This document shows positions 22,992 through 29,799 of a stretch of DNA of 37,043 nucleotides, one piece after another. Every line of letters starts with the position of its first letter. The first letter of the stretch is position 1. The stretch comes from UBA6120 sp964495145 (lineage in GTDB: Bacteria > Bacillota_I > Bacilli_A > RFN20 > CAG-826). The notes below the pieces were generated by a model, which ran no database searches, was not told the origin of the DNA, and worked only from the letters and a program-made list of their open reading frames with translations. Location: the NCBI GenBank assembly GCA_964495145.1, contig CAZBUP010000014.1, positions 1-37,043 of the forward strand. The letters run 5' to 3'. The translations under genes and the position numbers were made by a program.

Positions 22992-24336
22992 TTTTTGTTC
23001 GTTCGTCGATCAATTGATAATCGATCAAAAGCGGGACCGTAATCAAGAAGGTTCCAAGCGTGCCCATGGCGTCGGCCTTGAAAAAGACTTTGGCCTCGGC
23101 CACCGATTGAATCAGAATGCCAATCATGATGAAAAGAACCGTCATCGCGATGCGATGGTTGTATTTATAGCGTTTGATTACCAAATAAACGATGAAGCCG
23201 AGTCCGAATAGATAGAATACCAAACCGATGATGCCCCCGCTGGCCATGACGTCGTACCAGCCATTATGGAAGCGGTTGGTCGGATTGGTTCCCCCTTCGA
23301 CCCCGATGGCCGTTTGGAGGATGGCATTAGCAATCGCCAAACCATTGCCGAAAATCAGGTTGCCTTGGAAAATGACTTCTCTAGCGTGGCGCCAGATCAT
23401 CAATCTAGCGTGGAGGCTATCCATGCTTTCGGGGATGAAGTCTTCCCGGATGGAACGGGCCAGCGGCTGATTGGACACCATCAACCCGACGATGGCGAGG
23501 AAGAAAATGGTCCCTAAAGACACGAGCCAGATTGAAGAGGAGACGGGGTGCTTCTTGAATTGGGTAATCAAATCGTACGTGATGAACGCGATCAAAAAGA
23601 CGAAAGCGCCGATGTAAGAAGTAATCGTGATCGTCAATAATAGCGAAATCGTGAAGACGAGCATCAACCCATAATGCCAAAAACGGTGTTTCAGCGAATC
23701 GAGGATGCCCAGGGCAAAGATGCCGAGACTTAGGTAATAGCCAAAGACGTTGGTGTTTGAAAATAGGCTGATGGTCGGGGAATAATAATCGATGTCGCCG
23801 GTGGTGAATAAAAAGTAATATTGATCCCATTCGACGATGATGCTATAGACGATCAAACCCACGAGGGCGGCCACCAGGATATATAAAAAAACCATCAAGA
23901 TGGTTTTCGTTTTAATCAATTTGGGAACGACGATTAGAAACAAGTAAACGACGAGGGCAGACGTAAGGGCAAAAAACAAGCTTTGGAACCGAGCAAATAA
24001 GCCAAGGGTGAAGCTGACCGTTTGGGAGATGCCCTCCCCGTCGGTGGCCGTCAGGGTAATCGTGCCCGGATGCAAGACCACGGCGATGATTGGGGCGGCG
24101 AAGGCCAAGACGATCAATAAAAACGCCTTCCAATTGATCAGTTCTTTGTGCTTGGTGAACACCCACATGAAGATGAAGGTCAGGAAGAGCAAAAGCGCGC
24201 CCCCGGCAAAATAATACTTATTCAGTTGCAACTGCAAATGAGCTTCCGTGATCACGATCGATTCGTTCAAGACGACAATCGCTGAGATGAACAGAAATAA
24301 CCCGATGAAGTTGAAGATAGCTTTTCTTTTGCTCAT
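22945..24336 (-). CDS. O-antigen ligase/polymerase-like membrane protein
   Basis: A 463-residue protein with about ten to twelve hydrophobic segments. A large extracytoplasmic loop near residues 290-375 carries the Wzy_C/WaaL-style signature: IFGNGLAIAN, then TNRFHNGWYDVMASGGIIGLVFYL, with the conserved HN preceding GGIIG. Such proteins polymerise or ligate undecaprenyl-linked glycan units on the outer face of the membrane. The start is weakly marked for ribosome binding, but MSKRKAIFNFIG gives a good first helix, and a promoter lies 24 bases upstream. The last part of the gene is antisense to the end of the SDR gene. Confidence 0.85.
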   Translation of the reverse strand: MSKRKAIFNFIGLFLFISAIVVLNESIVITEAHLQLQLNKYYFAGGALLLFLTFIFMWVFTKHKELINWKAFLLIVLAFAAPIIAVVLHPGTITLTATDGEGISQTVSFTLGLFARFQSLFFALTSALVVYLFLIVVPKLIKTKTILMVFLYILVAALVGLIVYSIIVEWDQYYFLFTTGDIDYYSPTISLFSNTNVFGYYLSLGIFALGILDSLKHRFWHYGLMLVFTISLLLTITITSYIGAFVFLIAFITYDLITQFKKHPVSSSIWLVSLGTIFFLAIVGLMVSNQPLARSIREDFIPESMDSLHARLMIWRHAREVIFQGNLIFGNGLAIANAILQTAIGVEGGTNPTNRFHNGWYDVMASGGIIGLVFYLFGLGFIVYLVIKRYKYNHRIAMTVLFIMIGILIQSVAEAKVFFKADAMGTLGTFLITVPLLIDYQLIDERTKIIHLPRMFSLDPPGR

Positions 24337-24359
24337 TTATTGGTTAATTCTTTTCATTC

Positions 24360-24368
24360 ATTATATCA
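24360..24368 (-). promoter_or_regulatory. Extended -10 promoter of the O-antigen ligase-like gene
   Basis: Minus-strand TGATATAAT combines a perfect TATAAT (24365-24360) with the upstream TG (24368-24367). No -35 is recognisable. The predicted leader is about 17 bases. Confidence 0.5.
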
Positions 24369-24427
24369 TCAATGCGTTTTTATTATCTTTTATGGCTTTG
24401 AAAGATATTTAAGCGATTGACACAATG

Positions 24428-24456
24428 TGGTTAATTATAACAAAACTATCTATAAT
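24428..24456 (+). promoter_or_regulatory. Promoter of galE
   Basis: A perfect TATAAT at 24451-24456 is 17 bases after a weak TGGTTA. The galE ribosome site (GGAGG, 24474-24478) lies between it and the ATG. This promoter diverges from that of the ligase-like gene. Confidence 0.5.
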
Positions 24457-24485
24457 AACAATTGTCATCGACGGAGGAAGTACTC

Positions 24486-25505
24486 ATGGCCATTCTTGTC
24501 ACCGGGGGAACCGGATACATCGGTTCGCACACCGTCTGCAGTCTGTTGGAAGATGATTACGACGTCGTCATTGCCGACAACCTCAGTAACAGCAAATTGC
24601 TGGTCTTGGACCGCATTTTCGAAATTACCGGCAAAAGGCCGCGGTTTTATGAAGTCGATTGCACCGATGAAGCCGCTCTCGAAGAGGTCTTTAAAAAGGA
24701 ACCGATCTCCAGCGTCATCCATTTTGCCGGGCTCAAAGCCGTCGGCGAGTCGGTTGAATTGCCTTTGAAATATTATCAAAACAACGTCGACAGCTGCTTG
24801 GTTGTGCTTGGTTTGATGGCGCGGCATGGCATCCGAAATTTCGTCTTTTCGAGCAGCGCCACCGTCTATGGAAACCCGAAATCGGTCCCTCTTTTCGAAA
24901 CTGACGAGGTCGGCCATACCACGAATCCTTATGGTACCAGCAAATATTTCATTGAGCGGATTATCGCCGATTTCGCTTTGGTCCACCCTGAGTTCAACGC
25001 CGTTATCCTCCGTTATTTCAATCCGATTGGAGCCCACCATAGCGGCCGTATCGGCGAAGATCCAAGTGGCATTCCCAATAATTTGATGCCATTCATCACC
25101 CAAGTGGCCGTCGGCAAGTTGATCAATCTTGGAGTCTTCGGCAACGATTATCGAACCATTGACGGCACCGGGGTACGCGATTATATTCACGTAGTCGACC
25201 TGGCCGAAGGCCATTTGGCTGCGCTACGATTATTGGAACATCAACGCGGTGGTACTTTCGTCTATAATCTCGGTACCGGTCACGGGACGAGCGTGTTGCA
25301 AATGATTGCCGCCTTTGAAAAGGCGACCGGAATCAAAATCCCCTATGTGATCATGCCGCGGCGTCCGGGCGACATCGATACCTGTTACGCCAATTGCGAC
25401 AAAGCCAAACGGGAACTGAAATGGACGGCCCGCCGTTCGATCGAGGAGGCCTGCCGCGACGCTTGGAATTGGCAAAAAAGCAATCCCCATGGCTATGTCG
25501 AATAG
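24486..25505 (+). CDS. galE: UDP-glucose 4-epimerase
   Basis: A 339-residue GalE of normal length. It contains GGTGYIGSH (7-15), HFAGLKAVGESV, SSSATVYG at 122-129 and the catalytic Y149-x3-K153 (YGTSK), with LRYFNPIGAH and YNLGTGHGTSV later. It interconverts UDP-glucose and UDP-galactose, serving both galactose use and glycan precursor supply. GGAGG eight bases before the ATG at 24486 sets the start. The Ig-VanZ gene follows after 12 bases on the same strand. Confidence 0.96.
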   Translation: MAILVTGGTGYIGSHTVCSLLEDDYDVVIADNLSNSKLLVLDRIFEITGKRPRFYEVDCTDEAALEEVFKKEPISSVIHFAGLKAVGESVELPLKYYQNNVDSCLVVLGLMARHGIRNFVFSSSATVYGNPKSVPLFETDEVGHTTNPYGTSKYFIERIIADFALVHPEFNAVILRYFNPIGAHHSGRIGEDPSGIPNNLMPFITQVAVGKLINLGVFGNDYRTIDGTGVRDYIHVVDLAEGHLAALRLLEHQRGGTFVYNLGTGHGTSVLQMIAAFEKATGIKIPYVIMPRRPGDIDTCYANCDKAKRELKWTARRSIEEACRDAWNWQKSNPHGYVE

Positions 25506-25517
25506 TTCTTTCGCAAC

Positions 25518-27095
25518 ATGAAAAGATTCTTTGCCTTCATAAAAAAACGATTGAATTACATTGTGTTGGGCTCCTTCGTTCTCATCAACGTTTTCACGGC
25601 GGGACAAGCTTTATTGTCCTCAAGTGAATCGGCGGAGGTCAGCGGCCTATTTTCTAATTTCCTATCGGCCTTTTTCCATATGATTGGGCCGGTCGAAGCC
25701 GAATTGGTCGCGCCTGAATCGATTGTCATCAACGGTCCGGATTTAGTCGTCATCGGCCAAAGCAAGCGGTTGGCGACCACCATTTCCCCAAGCGATACCA
25801 CCGATCAAAGCGTCTATTGGTCTTCGAGCGATCCCGAAATCTTGGAAGTCACCTCCGGCGGCATCGTCGTCGCCAAGGATCTGGGCGCGGCCACGATTCG
25901 GGCCGCTGCGAGCGAGGCCGACGTCTATGACGAGATTTCGATTCAAGTGATTGATTTCCCGACGGTGAATTCGTTTGAATTCGATGATCCGACCACCGAT
26001 ATCTACGTCGGAACGACAACCACCCTTACCCTCAAGGACATCACCCCGGACTTGGCGCGCATCGATTCGATTGACTGGGAATCGGATAATGAAGGAATCG
26101 CCACCGTCAACCAATACGGCGTCGTCAAAGGAACCGGCGTCGGTACAACGCACATTACCGCCTCAGCCGGAAGTTTCACGCGGACCCTCGATGTCACGGT
26201 TACCGAGAGCCCGACTCCGGTCATTGCCCCGACCGAAGTAAACATCATCGGGGAAACCGAAGGTTTCATTTATCGATACACGCCACTCCAAGCCGATTTC
26301 GGCGCTACCTCGCCGACTGACGCCAGCGTCACTTGGCTTTCTAGCGACATCAACATCGCCCGGGTAGACACCACCGGCCGGGTTTATGGCTATAAATTCA
26401 CCGGGACGGTCACCATCACGGCCATCAGCAACGCCGATGACAGTTTGTCGGATTCGATCTCGATGACCTTTGCCAAGGTTTTTCCCGACGCGGTGGCGTT
26501 GACCAGCTCCAAAACCGAAATCATCGCCGGGCAAACCCAGCGGATCGATTTTGAATTCGATCCGGTCGATACCTACGATCGGCAATTGGTTTGGGCCTCG
26601 AGCGATCCCGAGGTCGCCTCGGTCTCCAGCCATGGCGAGTATGGGCTTTTAACCGCCAAAAAGATGGGGACGGTCACCATCAGCGCCTATAGCGTCATGG
26701 ACGAAACCATCTCTTCCAGCCTGACAATCAAAGTATTGAAGGCCTCGACCCTCAACGACCAACAGGAAGAGGATCTAGCCAGCTTCGTCCGCAAGGGCCT
26801 CGGCCATTATTCGCTGTTCTTGGCCAATGGTCTATTAGGCTATTTGACATTCTTTTATTTCCTAAAAGGAAAGAAACGCCATTACCGGTATTTCCTGGTA
26901 TCTTTAGGTGTCGGTTTGCCGCTGGCCGTCGGCATGGAAGCCTTGCAGCTGTTCGCCAACGGTAGAAGCCCCCTGGCGACCGACGCCATCATCAATTTCC
27001 TTGGTTATTTGACCGGAACTTTGATTCTATTCATCGTCTTCGTGAGCTGGCGGGCCAAGCAAAACCGCCTTAAGCCTACAGATGAGCCTCAATAA
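25518..27095 (+). CDS. Four Ig-like (BIG2) domains fused to a VanZ-like membrane domain
   Basis: A 525-residue surface protein. A hydrophobic segment at about 12-32 leads into four tandem Ig-like domains (about 60-140, 145-235, 238-320 and 323-410). Each carries a BIG2-like core: W(S/A)S(S/D)-x-P/N-E/I-x-A/L-x-V, then a turn, G-x-V, and a closing strand with T-(I/V)-x-A. From about 415 to 515 comes a VanZ-like membrane domain: an Arg-Lys/His start (VRKGLGHY), several helices, EALQLF, and D-x-x-x-N-x-x-G. VanZ domains are linked to glycopeptide tolerance or envelope stress in some relatives, but their biochemistry is unclear. No ribosome site is evident; it probably depends on galE translation. 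Its end overlaps the ABC ATPase gene by 20 bases. Confidence 0.85.
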   Translation: MKRFFAFIKKRLNYIVLGSFVLINVFTAGQALLSSSESAEVSGLFSNFLSAFFHMIGPVEAELVAPESIVINGPDLVVIGQSKRLATTISPSDTTDQSVYWSSSDPEILEVTSGGIVVAKDLGAATIRAAASEADVYDEISIQVIDFPTVNSFEFDDPTTDIYVGTTTTLTLKDITPDLARIDSIDWESDNEGIATVNQYGVVKGTGVGTTHITASAGSFTRTLDVTVTESPTPVIAPTEVNIIGETEGFIYRYTPLQADFGATSPTDASVTWLSSDINIARVDTTGRVYGYKFTGTVTITAISNADDSLSDSISMTFAKVFPDAVALTSSKTEIIAGQTQRIDFEFDPVDTYDRQLVWASSDPEVASVSSHGEYGLLTAKKMGTVTISAYSVMDETISSSLTIKVLKASTLNDQQEEDLASFVRKGLGHYSLFLANGLLGYLTFFYFLKGKKRHYRYFLVSLGVGLPLAVGMEALQLFANGRSPLATDAIINFLGYLTGTLILFIVFVSWRAKQNRLKPTDEPQ

Positions 27096-27822
27096 AGCGT
27101 TTTAAGAATTGCTTGGTCCGGTCATGCCGGGTATGATCGAATATTTCCTCCGGGGTGCCCTCCTCGATGATTTGACCTTGGTCGATGAAATAGACCCGGT
27201 CAGACACGGCTCGGGCAAACGCCATTTCATGGGTGACGACTACCATGGTCAAACCGCTGGAAGCCAACTGGCGCATGGCCGCGAGCACTTCCTCAACCAG
27301 TTCCGGGTCGAGGGCACTCGTCGGCTCATCGAACAAAAGGATGTCCGGTTCCATGGTCAAGGCCCGGGCGATGGCGACGCGTTGCTGTTGGCCGCCCGAC
27401 AGCGTCGTCACTTTAGCGTGGACGTATTGACTAAGTCCGACGCTGTCCAAATGCTTGACGGCCAATTTTTCGGTTTGGGCCCGATCCATCTTCTTGACGA
27501 TGCGCGGCCCAAGGGTACAATTGTCCAAAACAGACTTGTGGGGAAACAGGTTGAACGATTGAAACACCATGCCGATGCGCGACCGGATCTTGCTAATGGA
27601 GGCGTCCTTCGACGTGAGGTCCTCCCCGTGAAAAAATATTGTTCCCGAAGAGGGCGTTTCTAGAAGATTCATCATCCGGAGCATGGTCGACTTGCCGGAA
27701 CCCGACGGGCCGATGATGCTGACCACTTCGCCTTGGTGAATCGCCATAGTAACGTCATTGACGACCGGGACCCCGTCAAAGGATTTACAGACGCGCTCGA
27801 GCGCGATGACAACGTCATTCAT
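27076..27822 (-). CDS. Amino-acid ABC importer, ATP-binding protein
   Basis: A 248-residue GlnQ/HisP-type ATPase powering a polar amino-acid importer. It has Walker A GPSGSGKST (38-46), a Q-loop FQSFNLF, signature LSGGQQQ, Walker B ILLFDEPTSALDP and the switch His in VTHEM. The ATG at 27822 overlaps the permease stop by eight bases and has GGTG upstream; an in-frame TTG at 27828 is the alternative. It is the third gene of the riboswitch-controlled operon, and so the importer is predicted to serve lysine. Confidence 0.93.
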   Translation of the reverse strand: MNDVVIALERVCKSFDGVPVVNDVTMAIHQGEVVSIIGPSGSGKSTMLRMMNLLETPSSGTIFFHGEDLTSKDASISKIRSRIGMVFQSFNLFPHKSVLDNCTLGPRIVKKMDRAQTEKLAVKHLDSVGLSQYVHAKVTTLSGGQQQRVAIARALTMEPDILLFDEPTSALDPELVEEVLAAMRQLASSGLTMVVVTHEMAFARAVSDRVYFIDQGQIIEEGTPEEIFDHTRHDRTKQFLKRFIEAHL

Positions 27823-28582
27823 TGTCAATCACCGCGACCACTTCCGGAACCGTCTGGCTCGTGGGCGAAGAAATCCGTTGTTTCAGATGAAGACCCTTTT
27901 CGATTGAGCGGAGGATGGCCGAAGACGTTAAGGTCAAGATAAGATAAATGACTGAGATGATGAAATAGACTTCAAAGGGTCGGAAGTTGTTGGTGATGAT
28001 GAACTTAGAACTGAAGAACAAGTCGCTGACGGCGATGACGCTCAGGACCGAGGTGTCCTTGATGTTGACGATCAGTTCGTTTCCGAAAGCCGGAATGGCG
28101 TGTTTCAAAGCCTGGGGAAAAATCACGTAGCGCAGGAGCTGGCCATACGACATGCCAAGGGCCAAGCCGGCTTCGGATTGGCCTTTGGGGATGGCTCCGA
28201 CCGCGCCCCGGACGATTTCGGCCATGTAGGCGGCCGTGTTCAAACTGACGACGATGATTCCGGCGCTGAAGGCGCTCCAATAGCCGAACAGGGCTAAGAC
28301 CCCATAATAAATGACTGTCGCCTGGACGATCATCGGCGTGCCGCGAAATACCTGGATGTAGACCCGCGCCAGCCAATCAAGCCCTTGAAGGAGCCACCGC
28401 AAGCTTCGCCGCCGCGGCTTGGCGTTTGGAAGCAGCCTTAAACTCGCCAAAAGGACTCCCAGGAAAAAACCACCGATCGTCCCGATTAAGGAAATGACAA
28501 TGGTCGTCAAAACCCCAGACAGGAACACGCTCCAGTGGCGGGTCAGCAGATAGAAGACCCCAGGCAAGAAACCGCTCGGCAT
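27815..28582 (-). CDS. Amino-acid ABC importer, permease
   Basis: A 255-residue HisM/GlnP-type permease with about five membrane segments. The family text is visible: FLSGVLTTIVISLIG, VFRGTPMIVQ, SLNTAAYMAEIVRGAVGAIPKGQSEAG with the EAA-type loop contacting the ATPase, and FPQALKHAIPAFGNELI. It starts at the ATG that shares one base with the stop of the binding-protein gene (TAATG) and lacks its own ribosome site, implying coupled translation. The C-terminal tail ends VIDNE and overlaps the ATPase start. Confidence 0.93.
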   Translation of the reverse strand: MPSGFLPGVFYLLTRHWSVFLSGVLTTIVISLIGTIGGFFLGVLLASLRLLPNAKPRRRSLRWLLQGLDWLARVYIQVFRGTPMIVQATVIYYGVLALFGYWSAFSAGIIVVSLNTAAYMAEIVRGAVGAIPKGQSEAGLALGMSYGQLLRYVIFPQALKHAIPAFGNELIVNIKDTSVLSVIAVSDLFFSSKFIITNNFRPFEVYFIISVIYLILTLTSSAILRSIEKGLHLKQRISSPTSQTVPEVVAVIDNE

Positions 28583-29460
28583 TATTGATCGGCTTGGGAA
28601 GCGGCGATGGCTTCCTGCATCCATTGGATTCGAGTGGCGGTATCTAGGGTAAGTAGCGTGGCGTCGATGGCCGCCAGCAAATCAGCATCTTCATGCCGGA
28701 CGGCGATGGAGACTGAAATCACGAAATGATCGTCGTAAGTGGTCTCATCGGCCCAAAATTCGACGAGGGCCAACTCATCGGGATATTGGGCGACCATCGC
28801 GGTGCCGATTGGCTCTTCGGCCAAGACGCCGTCAAGGCCGGCATTGGCTGCCAGTAACGCCAATAAGGCGTCGGGATACGTCTCATAGGGCGTCCCGGCG
28901 ATCAAACCCTCAACGTAGAGGTCGTCTTCGCCCTCGTCATTAGCGCAATCGATGATCAAATCGTTTTGAACGGTGCCGACTTGGGCGGCCAGGTAAGCTC
29001 CGGCGAAATCATCGATCGAGGTCGCCGCCGCATAAGACCCGTCAAGGCGCACCACCATCACCAAATGGGATTCATAATAGGGTGACGAAAAGCTGACGCT
29101 TTCGCGCCGAGCCGGCGTATCGGTCATCCCGGCCACGATGGCGTCGATCGATCCGCTTTGAAGCGCCGGAATCAACCCGTCCCAGGCGATTTTCCGCACT
29201 TGAAGGTCAAAATCGTTGTCCATAGCGATGTATTGGGCGATAGCGACGTCGTATCCGGCCACGTAGGTGCGACCGAGGCCGAGAAACCCACTATTGGCGA
29301 TCGGGACCCCCAGGTCCTGATCGGCCGTGGTCCAGTTGAACGGGGCATAGGCGGCTTCCAGTCCGATGGTGAACACCCCGTCTTCCAGGGTGCCGCCCCC
29401 GCAGGCGCTGAGACTGGCCAGTAACGGCCAGGCTAGAAAGAACGCAAAAAGCTTTTTCAT
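28582..29460 (-). CDS. Amino-acid ABC importer, lipoprotein substrate-binding protein (predicted lysine)
   Basis: A 292-residue solute-binding protein. A lipoprotein signal peptide ends in LSAC with Cys20 as the anchor, followed by the mature family-3 binding domain (FTIGLEAAYAPFNWT, AWDGLIPALQSGSIDAIVAGMTDTPAR). The RR after the TPA segment and the acidic pocket are typical of polar or basic amino-acid binders. AGGAGG upstream fixes the start at 29460. A lysine riboswitch precedes the gene, so lysine is the likely ligand; related basic amino acids cannot be excluded from sequence alone. Confidence 0.92.
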   Translation of the reverse strand: MKKLFAFFLAWPLLASLSACGGGTLEDGVFTIGLEAAYAPFNWTTADQDLGVPIANSGFLGLGRTYVAGYDVAIAQYIAMDNDFDLQVRKIAWDGLIPALQSGSIDAIVAGMTDTPARRESVSFSSPYYESHLVMVVRLDGSYAAATSIDDFAGAYLAAQVGTVQNDLIIDCANDEGEDDLYVEGLIAGTPYETYPDALLALLAANAGLDGVLAEEPIGTAMVAQYPDELALVEFWADETTYDDHFVISVSIAVRHEDADLLAAIDATLLTLDTATRIQWMQEAIAASQADQ

Positions 29461-29482
29461 GTTGATTACCTCCTCAGGAATG

Positions 29483-29516
29483 AAAAAAGCGGCACTGATC
29501 ATCTACCAGTGCCACT
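29483..29516 (-). terminator. Riboswitch expression-platform terminator
   Basis: On the minus strand a 10-bp stem (AGTGGCACTG/CAGTGCCGCT, one G-U pair) with a nine-base loop is followed by six U. It lies between the lysine aptamer and the binding-protein start, where ligand-dependent termination would act. Confidence 0.85.
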
Positions 29517-29541
29517 TATCCCAATACGGCGATAATTAACA

Positions 29542-29700
29542 CGATAGCGCCTCCGCGAATATTTCGCGGGAGTCCATAGGTTTGTTCAACCATGGCCCAA
29601 TCATCAAGGATGTCGCCTTGATGTTTCGGCAGTCGCGCCTTTGGCCATGGTCGTCGGGTACCCCCTACCATGGTTAATCATCTTGACTGCGCCTCTATCA
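29542..29700 (-). ncRNA. Lysine riboswitch (L box) aptamer
   Basis: On the minus strand the sequence has the L-box landmarks in order: GATAGAGGCGC at the 5' side of P1, a P2 stem (GCAGTC/GACTGC) with an inner CCATGGT/ACCATGG stem, then GCCGAAAC, a P3 hairpin (CATCAAGG/CCTTGATG), a P4 hairpin preceded by TTGGG, GGACTCC, a P5 hairpin (CCGCGAA/TTCGCGG), and GGAGGCGCTATC closing P1. Spacing and five-helix layout fit the known lysine aptamer. Bound lysine should promote the downstream terminator and switch off the importer. Agreement was judged by eye, without a covariance model. Confidence 0.88.
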
Positions 29701-29710
29701 GTACGCGTTT

Positions 29711-29739
29711 AGGTTAACACCAATACCAGGGCGGCGCAA
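29711..29739 (-). promoter_or_regulatory. Promoter of the lysine-riboswitch operon
   Basis: Minus-strand TTGCGC (29739-29734) and TAACCT (29716-29711) are 17 bases apart, with an extended TG one base before the -10. The predicted start lies a few bases ahead of the aptamer P1. Confidence 0.5.
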
Positions 29740-29743
29740 GGGA

Positions 29744-29780
29744 AAATAAAAGAAGGCCGCCATGAAAGCGGTCTTCTTTA
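29744..29780 (-). terminator. Terminator downstream of pullulanase 1
   Basis: A GC-rich stem (GAAGGCCGC/GCGGTCTTC with a G-U pair, extended by A/T pairs) and a seven-base loop, followed on the minus strand by a T-rich run. It separates the pullulanase transcript from the riboswitch operon. Confidence 0.8.
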
Positions 29781-29799
29781 TTTGGGCTGATGATTTTCC

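Noticed and set aside
24417..24422. Perfect TTGACA as the -35 of galE
   Set aside because: It is 28 bases from the TATAAT and 13 from the next TATAAC, outside the usual 16-18 base spacing.
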